Positions 37,801-51,589 of a stretch of DNA of 64,000 bases are shown here, piece by piece. Origin of the DNA: Circinella minor (lineage: Eukaryota > Mucoromycota > Mucoromycetes > Mucorales > Lichtheimiaceae); the NCBI GenBank assembly GCA_016758965.1, contig JAEPRB010000151.1, positions 35,890-99,889 of the forward strand, given 5' to 3'. The notes under the pieces are model-generated. The model was not told where the DNA came from and ran no database searches. It saw nothing but the letters and a program-made list of their open reading frames with translations. A program made the position numbers and the translations under genes. How positions within the stretch are numbered: position 1 is the stretch's first letter; each line of letters starts with the position of its first letter.

Positions 37801-38864
37801 AAAAAAAAAGATTATTATTATATATTACAACAATAAAGTTTGTTATCCGTAATTAGTTATAATCCAACTAAAAATAATGTGGGCGTATTGTTCTTTTTTT
37901 TGTCGCATTGCTTCGTTCCGTTTCTGGTTAAATCTTCGGCTCCTCCTTTTGATCATGGGAAATAAAATATATAAAAAAAAGGTATACCACATCATATTTT
38001 AAATTAATAATTGTCAATAATAAAAACAGCCCACCTTTTTCCACTTTTTTTTTATAGCTGATGCCAAAAAAAAAAAGGCCATTGCTCATTGATTTTAAAC
38101 AGCTTTTAGTCATACATGTTACTTGGGGGCCCATAATATCATTCAATCAATCAAATTCACTGCTTTCTTCCGGTCTGTGATACACAGCACACACTTTAAT
38201 AACACACGGATATGTCGTTATACAACACACATGTCCATAACACATATATACATAGTAGCAAGAAGGTACACTGATCAAGAGAGAACGTCATAAGAAAACC
38301 CAAATTAGTTACCCCGATTTCCAGATCCTGATTTGATTTGCGGGGTATATCTCCTCATTATCAGCTTATGTATCAAAAAGTTGGTGTGAGAAATATCCCC
38401 AATTTTGAACCTTGTTTATATCATTATGCCATGCGCTTATATATACATATATATATTATAATAATATATAAAGAAACTTTTTGTATATAAGGAAAATACT
38501 ATTACGTGAATAATATATATATATGTAATAGCGAATAATTGAAAAATAGATAAGATGTCTATATATGTGTAGGGATGGTACTTCTTTTTCAAAGTCAAGA
38601 AAGAAAAGAACAAATCGGAAGGTCAAGGGAAGAAAAAAAATATCCCCGCCAAAAAAAAAAAAAAAAAAGGGCTGCATAAATAGCCTCTAATTACTATTAT
38701 TATTATACTTTAAGTTTCTCACACAATAAACATATAAAAATCTCATTATTTTCCCTGACTCTCTTTTCTTTTTCTTCTTCTTTTATTTCTTTACTTTACT
38801 TTTAACCTCTCACGAAATCAATCACTTTTCATTTTTGTTACTCAAATAATTAGTTTTACTAATC
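34888..38864. other. Gene-poor divergent region (4.0 kb)
   Basis: Between the Sin3-like gene (-) and the oxidase gene (+). AT-rich with long A runs (35021-35040, 35453-35469) and a T/A palindromic patch near 38440-38525. A GC-richer island at about 36640-36790 is the only coding-like piece (listed separately). A (TG)n tract sits near 37770-37790. Confidence 0.45.
36679..36785 (+). pseudogene. Possible coding remnant
   Basis: A ~35-codon open stretch ending TGA at 36783-36785 reads an acidic run (SDDDSSEDTDGRR) followed by SYAETVDKVQKAFGLFQV. Codon usage and residue mix look protein-like and the patch is less AT-rich than its surroundings. There is no start codon or flanking exon I can join. 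It may be a decayed gene or transposon fragment, or chance. Confidence 0.2.
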
Positions 38865-40469
38865 ATGAAGTCTACCCCACCTAAAGTTCATGTTATTGGT
38901 GCTGGTGTCGTTGGATTAACTACTGCTCTTCTTTTACGAATTAAAGGTTATGACGTGACAATTCTTGCCAAACATTTTCCAGGCGATCTAAGCTCGGATT
39001 ATACTTCACCATGGGCTGGTGCTCGTTGGAAAACTATGGCACCCAATGATGATCCGCGATTACAACGTAAGTAGTATTATAGTTCAAAATTATAAGAACT
39101 CTGAATATTTGATATGTATCACTCGTCTTCTTTAGAAATAAATAAGCTCATCATAAAACATACATACACATATAGGTTATGATGCTGAATCTTTTAAAAT
39201 CTTTTGGGAACTTGCTAAATGTCGCGCAGGAGAAACTGGTATTATGGTTGTACCATCTTTTGACTATTACGAAAAACCTACAGATGATCAACGTAACCCG
39301 TGGTGGAAGAGTGTGGTACCTGGGGTAAGTTTATTACTTTACTTTCTTTTGCATATGTGTGAGAAAACAGCGTGCTTATAGATTTTTATTTTATTTTTTG
39401 CATCACGTTGCCATAATAATAATAGTTCCAGGTTATCCCAAAACATGAGTTACCACCTAAAACTGCCCTTGGTTACCGTTTCACAACTGGTAAGAAAAAA
39501 ATTATTATTATTTTGTTATTATACTCATTGAAGAAAAAAAAACAAAGAAATTGCTTATTAACGTATACGTATATATATTAGTTCTCATTAACCCTGAACG
39601 ATATTTGAAATGGCTACAAGCTCAATTCGTTGCATTGGGTGGCAAACGTATTCACATTGCACTTTCATCCATCACCGAAGCCATGGACGATGAACAAAAT
39701 TCAGTAGATATTGTCATCAACTGTACTGGAATGCATTCAGCTTGGTTAGGAGGTGTTAAGGATAAAAATATTAAACCTATCCGCGGTCAAAATGTATTAG
39801 TCCGTGCTAATCATATCCGACGAACTATTTCAATGAAGAGTAAGTAATAGTCCTATCATAACAGAAACTAGTTACTTTTAGTCTATATTCACGGTAACCA
39901 TATATATATGATAATAATTCTTTTTTTTTATTTTTTTGACAGCCAAAGATGCATATACATATATCATCCCTCGATCAGATGGTACTGTCATTCTTGGTAC
40001 CACAAAGGAAGAAGAAAGTACAAATACCAAACCTAATAAAGCTCTTGCAAAAGATATCATGGAAAGAGCCGTTAAATATTGTCCTGATTTAACCAATGGT
40101 AAAGGTATAAAGCGATTAGATGTAGTTGATCATATTGTCGGCATTCGACCCGGTCGCGAAGGTGGTCCTCGTGTTGAAAACGAGTTTAAGAGTATGTTCT
40201 TCTTTTTTTTGCTTATTTAGAGAACTAGATAATTACTGATAATAGGATCAAGATATATTTTTAATTGAAAAACTAATGAAAATGTGATTGTCTTTATAGC
40301 ATCACCTTCTGGAAAGCCTATTTTAGTCACACACAACTATGGACATGATGGTTCAGGATATCAATCTAGTTGGGGATCAGCAAAACATACAATTCAACTC
40401 GTTGAAGAAGGGTATACTGCTTTACAAGCACGTTCTAATAAAATTCAAACACTTCTTGCTCGATTGTAA
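38865..40469 (+). CDS. D-amino-acid / D-aspartate oxidase, peroxisomal
   Basis: Six exons (38865-39066, 39176-39324, 39426-39489, 39582-39839, 39943-40191, 40300-40469) give 363 residues. The protein is an FAD-dependent oxidase that deaminates D-amino acids to 2-oxo acids with release of ammonia and H2O2. Visible signatures: the N-terminal dinucleotide fold VHVIGAGVVGLTTALLL, SPWAGARWKTM, NPERYLKWLQ, NCTGMHSAWLGG, PIRGQNVLVRA, a long segment ending HIVGIRPGREGGPRVE, and the family motif THNYGHDGSGYQSSWGSA (318-335). The last three residues, ARL, fit a type-1 peroxisome targeting signal, as expected for an H2O2 producer. D-Amino-acid and D-aspartate oxidases cannot be separated by eye. The third exon could start at 39426 or 39433; both keep frame. 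Confidence 0.93.
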
Positions 40470-41902
40470 AATCCTATATATATAACCACAAACAATTATA
40501 TGCTCTAACTATTCCACCTCAAATAACCCCGCAAGCATCCTACTTAAATGCATATAAACATTTTTTTTGTACATTATTTCTCTCTTTATTATTATAATTT
40601 TATAAGTAAATTTTTATATACTCTATGATAAATCCTTCTTTCATTGACTTTTTACTCTTGTAAATGAAACCAAAATAAATCTCTAAAGAAATGGATCTTA
40701 TGCTTCCATTTAGTTCATTATATAATATTGATGACAATACATATAAAAAATCGATATTAATAAACAAACTATGATCTCAAAAAAAATGTTATATGTAGCA
40801 CCAGTGCCATCAAGTATAAATAAATCTATACACCAAGTACTTTGATTTAACTAAATAAAGAATGTATGTTACTTGTTGACAAAGTAACGATATCCGAATA
40901 AATTACTTTACTTAGCAAGCATATAAACGTTTCGATATGAATCGTATCAAATCATGATTATGTGTTGTCATTACTCTTATTTTATACATGATCCGCTTCT
41001 ACCGGAAAACACATATCATTCTTTAGTTTTATTGGTTCTGCTAAATTTTCTGATCAATGTACTACCACTAGATGCTTATGCGCTATAACTAAATAAGTGA
41101 ATGATAAACTACTTATTAAACCATTCAAATAGCAGGACTGTAACTCAGATTACAGGATTCTAGTACGTGTTTGTCCAAATACCAGTGGAAGACTTTAACG
41201 CACAATAAGAAACGTCTCAAAGCTATTGTGGCATTAGTATATCAACAGGTATTTACAACCAAACTATTTTTTTCAATCCACAAAACATTTTAGCATCAAA
41301 GCTGAAAATCTAAAGAATTCAAGTGATAAATTTTTCTTTGGCTATACGTTTCCGGTAGGTATAAGTTATCAGCAGTACGTATACTTTTTGTATTTATTGT
41401 AAATACACAGGAACACATGCTAGCAAACCACAAGATCACTATATAGTTATTTCAGCTGTAGACAGTTTACCAACATCCCAGATAGTGATATACAAATCCC
41501 TTGTTTAAATCTAATTAAATTACATGCAAAAAAAATCATTATCACACACACGCACATCCACACAAAAAAAGCATGCTCAAACAGAATATGATTTAAACTT
41601 ATACTTTTTCTTATTCTTTTTTTCATATTTCAAGCAATAACAATGTCAACAGCAACAACAAAAACTCGGTAGGTCAAAAACTATGTAATAATAGTTGCAT
41701 GTAAACCAAGGTAATATAAAAAAAAAATCCCATCCAAAATAGGTAAATATATCCTTTCTCTTTTCCTTCTCCTTCCTTTTTTATATATATATATATAATA
41801 GATATATAATTTGTTGTTGGTGTAAATGTTTAAAAGAAAAAAAATATAAAGTATAGAAGAGGGAGATGTAAAAAAAACACTTGCAAAATAGAAAAGAAAA
41901 TT
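40470..41902. other. Convergent intergenic region (1.4 kb)
   Basis: Between the oxidase gene (+) and the RNA-binding protein gene (-), holding both 3' ends. AT-rich. No ORF or RNA gene seen. Confidence 0.5.
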
Positions 41903-44212
41903 TTATCCTGGTGTAGAGAATTTATCAAGGCGTACATCCAAATAACGACCACCATATAAATATCCATTGAATTTACCTGTTGTAATCAATATATACAACA
42001 CAGTTAGTTTATAAAATCCAAAATAGAGAACAGAACGAGAGAAAAAAAACGTGGAAAAAATTACCTATAGCACGTTCACATATAGCAAACTCTTCAAACC
42101 GTACTAATCCTGAACCTTTAGGATGACCATTAAACGTTTGAATTTCAGCCCTTACAACAGGTCCAACATGTCTGAACAAATCGATCAAATCTTGCCAAGT
42201 AGTAGAAAAGGGCAACTATTATTATTACCATATAACAATTACTGGTTAAAGAAGATGTTTAATTGGTTATTAGGCATGAAAAAAAAAAAGAAGAGGAAAA
42301 GTTACTTACATTAGTGACAAATATTTGGTTTGGTCCATGACTTGGCATAGATGCTCCAGGGCCACCAACTAAACTCATGGGTGCATAATGTGGAGGTGGT
42401 GGTGGAACACCAGGATCATATAGAGGGGGGTAAGGTTCACCACTATAACCACTTGGTGGTGGTAATGGTCGACTTCCTCCTTTTCGATAATCATCACCAC
42501 CTGAATATATAAAATTCCGTAATGTGAATACATAGAAATCCAATATGCTATTATCCACTCCATTTATATATATCAATTACCTCGTTCCTTGTGTTCTCGA
42601 ACCTCTGGTTGTGGTGGTGGAGGCAGTGGCCCATCTCGTTCCTCACATACTTGTAAAATTCTACCACGATATTCGGAACCATGAAACATTTCTATATAAT
42701 GACATTATATATCAATTATCAACTTCCTGTACATTTTTAAAAGCAATAATCGACACATATAGATCATCCAACGAAAAAAAAAATGAGAATTCCTACTTAC
42801 TAATAGCCGCTTTTACATCACGAGGATCTTCATAAATGACCAAACCAGTTCCTTTTGATCGCCGAGAATCTGGTTCTGTGTCAATATCCGTATGGGTAAC
42901 TCTACCTGCCTTTCTGAATAAATCTTTTAAATCCTGCCAACTTGTTGAAAACGGTAACTATAACCAAAATCCTCTAATCAGTCAATAGACATTTGTGTAA
43001 TATTATCTCCTCTTTTTATTCTCTTGTTTTCTTACGTTTCCAACCCATAATCGTTGATCTTCTGGTACATCACGTGGATCTTTTGGCATTTTGGGTTCAA
43101 ATTCACGGTCCTAATGATATGTGCAAAAGAAAATCAATTCAATGGCTCTCTTTTTTTTCCAAATTCATATTACTATTATTACCTCTCGAACAAATACAGG
43201 TCGACCCATAAATTCAACTCTATTTAAAACACGCATAGCACGTTCTGCATACTCGGGGCGAGAAAACTCAACAATGCTTAAAACAAAAATAAAATTAGCT
43301 TTCCATAAAGAATAAGAATAATGATGAAACCAAAAAAAAAAAAAAAAAAAAGATGAACTTACCCACACCCCTTTGACCTACCACTTGGCGAAGCTAATAT
43401 TTCCGTATGTAATACTGTTCCCGCTACATAATTATATTATATTATATTATATATTATATTTTATATATAATAAAACAAACAATATGTCAAAAATCCAAGA
43501 GGAATATAAAGAAAAATAAAGTTTATTGTGTTTTTATTCTAAGAGAAAAAAAGAAAAACTAAATTTGTATTTGCTTATAAATACCTCCTTTTGCAAAACT
43601 TTTTAAATCACTTCGTCGACAGTCATAAGCTAAGTTTCCCACGTAAATACGGCATCCTCCTTTAAAACGTCCACTGCCACGTCTTGATCTTGAAGGTGAT
43701 CCTGACCTCGATCGATATCTACGTCTGGAAGATGATCGTCGTCGTCTTCGAGGTGAAAAAGATCCATGACGATGACGAGAAGAAGAATAATAATATTCTT
43801 CTTCGTCACTATATTCACGATGAGGACGACGACTACTACTACTTTCATGATAATCATGAAGAGGAGGAGGTGGTGGTCGAGTACGATCTGGACTTCCATT
43901 TCGACTTGTACTACTACTACTTTGATTGTTGAATTCTTGTTGTTTATCGTTATAATGAGGTGAAAATGATCCATCACGAGAGCGCGATCGTTGACGCGAA
44001 CGCGACCTATAATTTGAAGGAGAAGAATATCCCAAAGCTGTATCCCTTTCATCAATAACGACACTATCAGTGATAACAAGTTCTCCTTCATTATTTGGTT
44101 GTTGTCGTTGCTCTTCCGGATTCATGTTATTGACAGGTTCTTTTAAATGTTGGTTATTATTATTCGCTGACGGTGATTGAGCCCGTACAGGCGAATTACT
44201 ATGTTCACTCAT
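41903..44212 (-). CDS. SR-type RNA-binding protein with three RRMs, Gbp2/Hrb1-like
   Basis: Nine exons (44212-43585, 43423-43363, 43276-43183, 43110-43036, 42957-42801, then four more to 41903) give about 513 residues. The N-terminal ~185 residues are disordered and rich in Arg-Ser dipeptides (RSRSRQRSRSRD, RRRRRSSSRRRYRSRSGSPSRS). Three RNA-recognition motifs follow. RRM1 has CRIYVGNLAYD and SKGCGIVEF, RRM2 has RLWVGNLPFS and SKGTGLVIY, and RRM3 has QIFVTNLPFS and PKGSGLVRF. A Pro/Gly-rich linker joins RRM2 and RRM3. This layout matches yeast Gbp2/Hrb1, shuttling SR proteins that load on spliced mRNA with TREX and monitor export quality; the RS region is the usual target of SR kinases and transportin. 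An upstream extension in frame is leader sequence; the ATG before SEHSNSPV is chosen. Confidence 0.9.
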
Positions 44213-46808
44213 TGATTTCTGATTCTTTCTATATGTATATAACGTGTGTTCAAAGAAAAAAAAATATGAAAGAAAATGTATATACACGCGCTCAAAAAAA
44301 AGGGGGGAAAGAGAGGGTAGTGTGTGTGTGTGTGTAAAGGAAATTTGTGTATAAAGTGGAGAGACAGCAAGCAATAGACAATTTTTTTTTAGGATGCTGA
44401 AAAATCACAGCAAAGGAAGGTCCGAAATGCCATTTTTTCTTTTTGTGGGGAAATAAGAAAAAAATATTATGGTTTCAGAACAGATTCCATTTCGTTTGTG
44501 TTATTACGAGCTTAGAAAACAAACTAAGTAGTGCTTTTCTGTGTATCCCATGAGTTAAATTTATATAGTGCTGTATGGGATAAATAATAAACAACGAATA
44601 TTAAAAAGTATTCAACAGGTAAGAAACCTATTACATCACTTTGGCATCAGAAAAACGTGCATTTCCATCTTATTAACACCATTGCTATTGTTCTTACAGT
44701 ACAGAATAAAAAACAAGAATGGTTCCTGTCTTGATACAATAATAAAGCCGCTACATGCAAACAAATATACATCATGAGTCTGAAGCATTTCATACTAACC
44801 TTAAGGAATAGATGAAAAACTGTAGCCGTATGGTTATCTCTAATATTTATAGCAGATTCACGATACTTGTATTACATTATTCTTTTTTATATATTGAAAA
44901 TAAAGAAAGAACTATACATACAATAATTGAGATTTTTATTATATTATGTTACTGACTGCTGCTCCTTGTAACGTAATAATGATATTGAATCAATTACATC
45001 ACCAATTTTTATGAACTTTTAAAAAAATCGTAATGATTGACCAGCTATTACCAGTTTAATATCATCAAAATAATATTAATTTTTTTTCCTTCTAATAATA
45101 GAAAAGCTAATAATCTATTATAATTACATTCCACAAATCATTTTAGTTATATCAAAAGAAAAAGTAAAAAAATATTTAAACTTATAAAAAAGGGAGACGA
45201 TTAACCAACAATATCGAATTAGGAAGCTGCCGCCCATTTAAACAAAAAAGTGGCTGTGGTCCGTGCTGTGAAACGTCCATATTAAAAAAAAAAGTTCGCA
45301 TTCTCCAACCACCACTACCCCTCCTTTTTTTTATTTCTGTATAAAGTTTATAAAAGTATAATATGATCGCCCTTGATCGATTCTAATTTTTCCATTTTAT
45401 CTAAACTTGACATATTATTAATAATTAGTTGCAAAGAAAAAGAAAAGACAGATCATGATCGTGTAAGCATATTTGTTTATTTTGTATGTCACAACATCTT
45501 TACTCTTAACAAAGGTTATCGTGTACATAAAGTACACGCTCACAGAATTCAAGAGACCGGAGAGAAAAGAAGTTACGAAAAAAAAAATGGTTTGATAGTG
45601 AGGAGTTAACGATTCACATAAAATCCCAGATAGCTACAGTTGCAATAATAACCATATCGCATTGTAAACGTCATCCATAGAAACAATAGCAAAAATATGT
45701 CACCACGGTGACTCGCTCGCGAAGCACGAGAAGTAAATTGACAGAAGCAACGACAAAAAAGTTATATGAATATCTTTTCAAGTTTTTAATATATAAAAAA
45801 AAAAAATAACTAACATAACCAATGCTCAGAAAAAAAAAAGTTTTACGAAATGCTCATCGGAACACAGATCCGGAAGTATCCTCTCATTCCAGAATTACCA
45901 TGACGAATGAGTTCTACGTCAATCTCCATGACAACCACAAGTGTATCTCATTTCAAAAAAAAAATTGTATAATGCACCCTAATGATGAAGGGAGTAACGT
46001 TTTATTTTTGTAACTTTTTTTAGAAAAAAAAAGATTTGACCGAAGATATACAAAAAGAAAAAAGGCGGGTTTTACTGATTTTTTAATTGTGAGGAGATTT
46101 ATTCTATATGTGTTTATGTGCGCAATTACATTTTAAGAACTTAAAAAAGGAATATGATGATATCAATCCATTTTTTTATGTATAAATAAATACTCTCTTA
46201 ACGTCAAATATATATATATATATATACATTATATTCTTGTGCTTGTTATTATTTGATTTGAATTATTATTACTATATTATAAATAATAATAAATTATCAA
46301 ATGCAAAGATAAACATATATATACTTATACTATTGTAATAAGTCCGGAATGGGTAATCACAGTTGAAGCGAAGGGAGGAGGGAGAAACAAAGTATACTTT
46401 TTTTTAATTTTTTTTAACGCACGATTAATAAACCATGGGCAGTCGTGATTAAAATGAAAAAATAGCAAAATTATTGAAAGGGGGTGCCGCATGACTTTGT
46501 AATGCAGTTGTTGGTGTATATACATTTATTTTGTAGATCGATTCATTTTCCATTAACTCTCCATCCCTCCCCCCCCCCCCTTTTTTTTTTGAAAAATAAA
46601 AATTCGTTCCAACAGTCAAGGCTCTTTTACACCCCTTTTTCCTTAATTCTGCCTTTTATTTTATTTTTTTATACTCTTCTTTTCTCTACTATTTTTTCCC
46701 ATACATTGAGAAATATATATTTATAAGTATTTAAAATAATATTTTTACTTGTAAACTATACCTTTTTCTTTTATAAAATTTGCGTTTTTATATTATCTCT
46801 TCAGCTCA
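44213..46808. other. Divergent intergenic region (2.6 kb)
   Basis: Between the RRM gene (-) and the TEA gene (+). Contains a short TG repeat (44321-44334), several A runs, a TA microsatellite (46208-46225) and a C10-T10 stretch near 46570-46590 in the likely promoter of the TEA gene. An additional upstream exon of the TEA gene cannot be excluded, but I see none. Confidence 0.45.
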
Positions 46809-48558
46809 ATGATTGATGCGCGTAATGGAACTGCTAATAAGACTACTGGTCTTTTACCAGTAAGAAAATGTCGTCAAAAGAACTCTACAATTCGCGATAA
46901 ACAAGAGGTAATTGAGATTTTATTCAACAGTATATTATTTATAATATACGAGATATGTATGTTAATACTTATATATTTTATTTAGCAGCAAAATGATGAT
47001 TCTGTTTGGCCAGCAGAAATAGAATCTGCTTTTATTGAAGGTATTTATTACATTACATATTGTCATAATATAACATACAAAAAATTATAATTAGTGTATT
47101 TAATAGTGCTAATAAAATAACTTTTTTCTTTTTGTATATTTTGACGAACGAATAAAATAGCGCTAGAAAAAGTCCCAAAGCTTGGACGACGAAAAATTAT
47201 GATTAAAGGAAAACCACATGGTAAATACATAAATAAAAGAATACCTACCATTTCTACATTGGATCTTTTTACAACAAAGCTTTAAAATTAAATAAATATA
47301 TTAACTATATGAATTATAGGTCGAAACGAACTTATTTCTGATTACATATTTCGAAAAACGGGCAAAAGCCGAACGCGGAAACAAGTATCATCTCACCTTC
47401 AAGTATTAAAGAATACACGAAGAAACGATCCAAAATGTAATAATAATATACATACATTATCACATATTACGAGTATTTGAGTTGAAGAAATTCCTTTAAT
47501 AATTCTTTCTAATTAACTTTTTTTTATTAGTTATGAGAATTATATCATTAATGTATGATGAAGATGAGAATAAGAAACCTCCCATGATTACTGCGCAACC
47601 ACCACAACCACATCCAGATCAATTACCACCAACACCTCCAGCAACAGTGGTGGTGGGGAAAAACATTCATCATGAACAAGAACACCATCAACAATACAGT
47701 AATATAATTACAGCTGCTACAACACCACAACCAACGAGACCTATAATTACTCCTACTACAATGACAGTGCGACCTACAAATATACGACCTAATTATATTT
47801 CACTCGGTCTCGATTGTCATCACGATAATTCGTGCCACGTTCTTGCCCAATTAGAACATCGACATCCTTCTTTTCAACGTATTCCTACTGTTTTATTAAT
47901 GCCACAGCAAGAGCAGCATCAAATTCCAGATACTTACCAATATCATCATGACAACAATAACGATAATATTGACATGCTTCAATATCTCATTGATACCACC
48001 GCTGATACTGAATGCACACTACATGCTAAGGTAGATATGAATTTTCATTGGTATGCTACTGAATATACATATACAAGCGCATTATTTTTGGAGACGACCG
48101 AGCGTCGTACCATTGAATGCACAACAAACATCTATTCATTTGGAAATCCAGTACTTGTTACAAGTGAAATTCAACAAGGTCTATTACTTGACAAAAATCA
48201 ATACATGTATAACTTTGGAATTGCCAATCATTTCTTTGATTCTTTTATGAAAGGCATTCAACGTTCGTTAAGCAGCTGGAATGAATTGGATTCAGCAGTG
48301 GAGAATTTATGGATTGTTCAGCTGTTTACAGATATTTCATCCTCGTCTGGATCAGAAGACCCATCAGACGAGAAAGATTCAGCAGCGGCAGCAACAACAG
48401 CAGCACGTGCAACCGTGGCAACTCCCCCGCTACCAGCATCAAATTATTCATATTCTACGGCGCCCTCATTACGTATTATATATCAATTTAAAAGAGGTCA
48501 TGGTTCAATTGATCTTGTAAACGTCGAAAAAAACTTTTCAAGGAATTCATATTATTAA
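46809..48558 (+). CDS. TEA/ATTS-domain transcription factor (AbaA/TEC1/TEAD family)
   Basis: Five exons (46809-46907, 46986-47040, 47161-47220, 47320-47436, 47531-48558) encode 452 residues. The TEA DNA-binding domain lies at about 39-108: [41 protein letters not shown] and the recognition helix [15 protein letters not shown]. These proteins bind CATTCY-type sites; AbaA controls conidiophore development, Tec1 filamentation, and TEADs act with YAP. A Pro/Gln/His-rich linker follows. The C-terminal part (about 255-445) shows [12 protein letters not shown], a helix with [12 protein letters not shown] and [10 protein letters not shown], resembling the AbaA/TEAD cofactor-binding region. The ATG at 46809 gives a short lead to the TEA domain; a CAG acceptor-like site sits just before it (46804), so an upstream exon is possible. 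Confidence 0.88.
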
Positions 48559-51500
48559 ACAAACACAATAGTAATTAATATTAATTTCTCCTCCTTTTTT
48601 TTCTACCTCTTTTAATATTATTATTTAATTTCTTCATCATTTTTGATCTGATATTCTTTACTACTCAGCTTTATTATTATTTATTATTATACTCACGTCG
48701 CTCATACATACCCATACACTTACACTCATCATATTACTCATTATTTTTGACAGTTCTTATTAAAAGTCAAATCACTATTCATTTGTAAACCAAACATTAT
48801 TTTTTTTTCTTCTTTTCAATAATCAATCATTCAAATCACTTATCTCCACCATGTATGTAATTCTTCATCATTCTATTAAAAAATGTAATTTTTCCTTTTT
48901 AGAACAGTCCCCTCTCCGTCCCTTTTTTTTTTATTTTCTCCTGCTTGCTTGCTGTGTAACAACAACCACTACTATTTGGATCAGATATTAATTCATAATA
49001 AATACACTAATAGCGACGTATAAGCATTCATCATACCAATGGACATTGACTTTCTTTCTAGATAAAAGATATAAAGAGAGTAGTACCTCTCCCCCTCCCC
49101 CCATGGAAGTCATGGTCCGATATCATTTAATTATAATATTAATATCATCATCATCATGAGATATTTAAGAAACTGGTCATGTTAGCAATATAATGATCAC
49201 CTTGCAGATTATTATTTTTTATGAAATAAAAAAATTTAACTTTGCAGCTTCACAATGATTCTTTGTATTTGAATTACCACTACTTTTTACTAATAACACT
49301 ACTATTTTTATTGTGTCATACACTGCTACTTTTACTAGTGGTTATTTTTCTTATTATTATTTCTTTTATTCCAAGTTAATAATCATTTAAACAAACAATG
49401 TTATACATAAAAAAAAGAATTGAGAAAATGTTAAAAATATTATAAAAGAAAAAAGAAGAAATATTTATATTTATATTTCAATTAAAATAAACGAATGATA
49501 AATATAAACAAAAGTGTTATATTAATAACGCACTATTATGCATGTTCTTATGCATTATTGTTTTTTTTTTGATGTAGTACACGAACGTTCTATTATGGCT
49601 TTGTTTTGTTTTTTAGTAGGCTGGATCATACTGTGAGAGATTGTGTCGTTAGAATATAATTATTTTTATTTCATTGCATCATCGTTACTACTGCATATCA
49701 ACATCATACTGAAAACCTCAAGTGAAAAAAAAATGTAGATGCAGCCTGAAGCAATAAATAATAATAACACACGGTTTCTTTTCTGTATATATCCGGAATA
49801 ATAAAAATCAAGTGTCAAATTTACAGACAGTGTTGATAGGTGCATTTGTTTTATCTGGCAATTACTGTCGCGCCTTTGTTATCTCTTGCTGAAATACTTT
49901 ACGTTATATTATTTTCTTATCAAAAAAAATACAAATAAATAATTATTATTGTAATTATTTGTAATTGTTTATGCATATAACAAGTGAATGAGTAAAAAAC
50001 AGAAATAAAATTCATGTTTTTCTTTTTTGTTACCAGAACAAGTAGGAAAGTGGCAATGTTTCGATTTTAAAAAAAATCTTATTTTTGCCTTGAATCTATC
50101 TGTTGACACAAAAAGCTCAATTAAGACACTTTATAGTATACTTGCTCCTATTCACGTATTAAATAAGACCAGCACTCTTATTATTGACGTATCAATACTT
50201 ATCTATTGTGACCAGGGACCACAACTAGTAAGATAATTTTTTTTCTTTATAAAATGACTGATTTTTTTATTATTTGGTGTAAGTCGCATATGTATCAAGA
50301 TATGAGCTTTTCTACATAAGATACAAGGTAAGAAAACCACGGACACGAATTAAATAGCTATAATTTTCAGTATTCCCACTAAGAAAACTAGTCAGGCGAA
50401 CAAACGTACGTTTTTTTTAGACAACATATGTACAGAATGAATTTTTAGGTCTGTAATAAAATATGTGAAACAAAAAAAAAAGAGAAAGTAAAATGTGCCA
50501 AGAAAAGGGTTCTTATTTAATGAATTTAACAAAACTTAGTTATAATACTAGTATAAAAAAGGCTACCTATACACTCAGAAAGAAACTATTTTGACTTTTA
50601 AGAAAGTCAAGTAGTGCATAGGAGTAACAACCTAGAAAGCGATTTGTTTTTATATGTTTTCATTAATTGAAATGTTATTTATTGTATAACAAAGAAGGGT
50701 GGTGTCTTCCCTTCTCTTTTAATACTATGATTGCTTAATTAATTATTAGTCGCTTTTTAATGATAATAGCAACGTAAACAAGCTAACAAAAAGACCGGCT
50801 TTTCTTTTTTTTTTTTTTGGTTTTCTTAAACAGAAAAATATGTGAAAACTTACAAATGAAAAAAAATAACAATAAATGCTTATGGTATTAAACTGAGCGA
50901 ACATAAATAAAATAATATTTTCTCTTATTATCAAAATTTTGTTTCTATCAGAATTGCATGCAAAGCAAACTCCCGAGGTCATAGTCTTTTAGCTTGTTCG
51001 TTCTGTTTTTCACTGTTGCTACCAGCAAAGCTCTGTAAAAAAAATTATAAACAGGCTCAGAACTTCCTGTGTTCTACGCCACATCTGATCCTTGGATAAC
51101 AGCATTGTTAATGGTTTTGCTAACACGGCTTTACATTTACATTATGTATTTTTTTTTTGATATTTGGTTTAATCTGCCCGAATTATCAGAATTTGTTATA
51201 GAATCATATCCCATCGGCTTTCAAAAATATAAAAGATAACTCTTTTACAATGGCCTTATTGGTAGCATACATACTACGTATTATATTTATATCAGAAAAT
51301 ATAATATAAAGATAATATATTTCTTAATCTTCATACTTTTTACTAAATTATAATAGGGACATCAGCACAGCAAGATATCACTCTTCAATGCTCTTCTGTG
51401 TTGTTGTTTCACCTTTTCTTTGTATGTAAAATATGAAATGTAAAAAAAAGGTTAAAACAAACTGTTGTCATATATGTCTACTAATTGTATGCGACCTGTG

Positions 51501-51589
51501 ACACAGGATCTGTAGCAACACACAGCACTTTAAAAATATACACAACAATACTCTAGTACTTTATATTATGTCGTAGAATCGTGGTAAAG
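48559..51589. other. Gene-poor region (3.0 kb)
   Basis: 3' flank of the TEA gene, then AT-rich DNA with many stops. Short open frames at 50027-50236 and 50746-50982 carry no recognisable motifs. The right end contains the 3' flank of the tRNA gene; the first T5 run on its strand is near 51533-51537. Confidence 0.45.

Noticed and set aside
43630..44091. Long frame-shifted and antisense open frames over the Arg-Ser region
   Set aside because: Shadow frames of repetitive RS codons; the RRM-containing frame is the real one.
50027..50236. 69-codon open frame in the region before the tRNA
   Set aside because: Isolated, non-ATG start, no similarity to a family I know and no plausible flanking exon.
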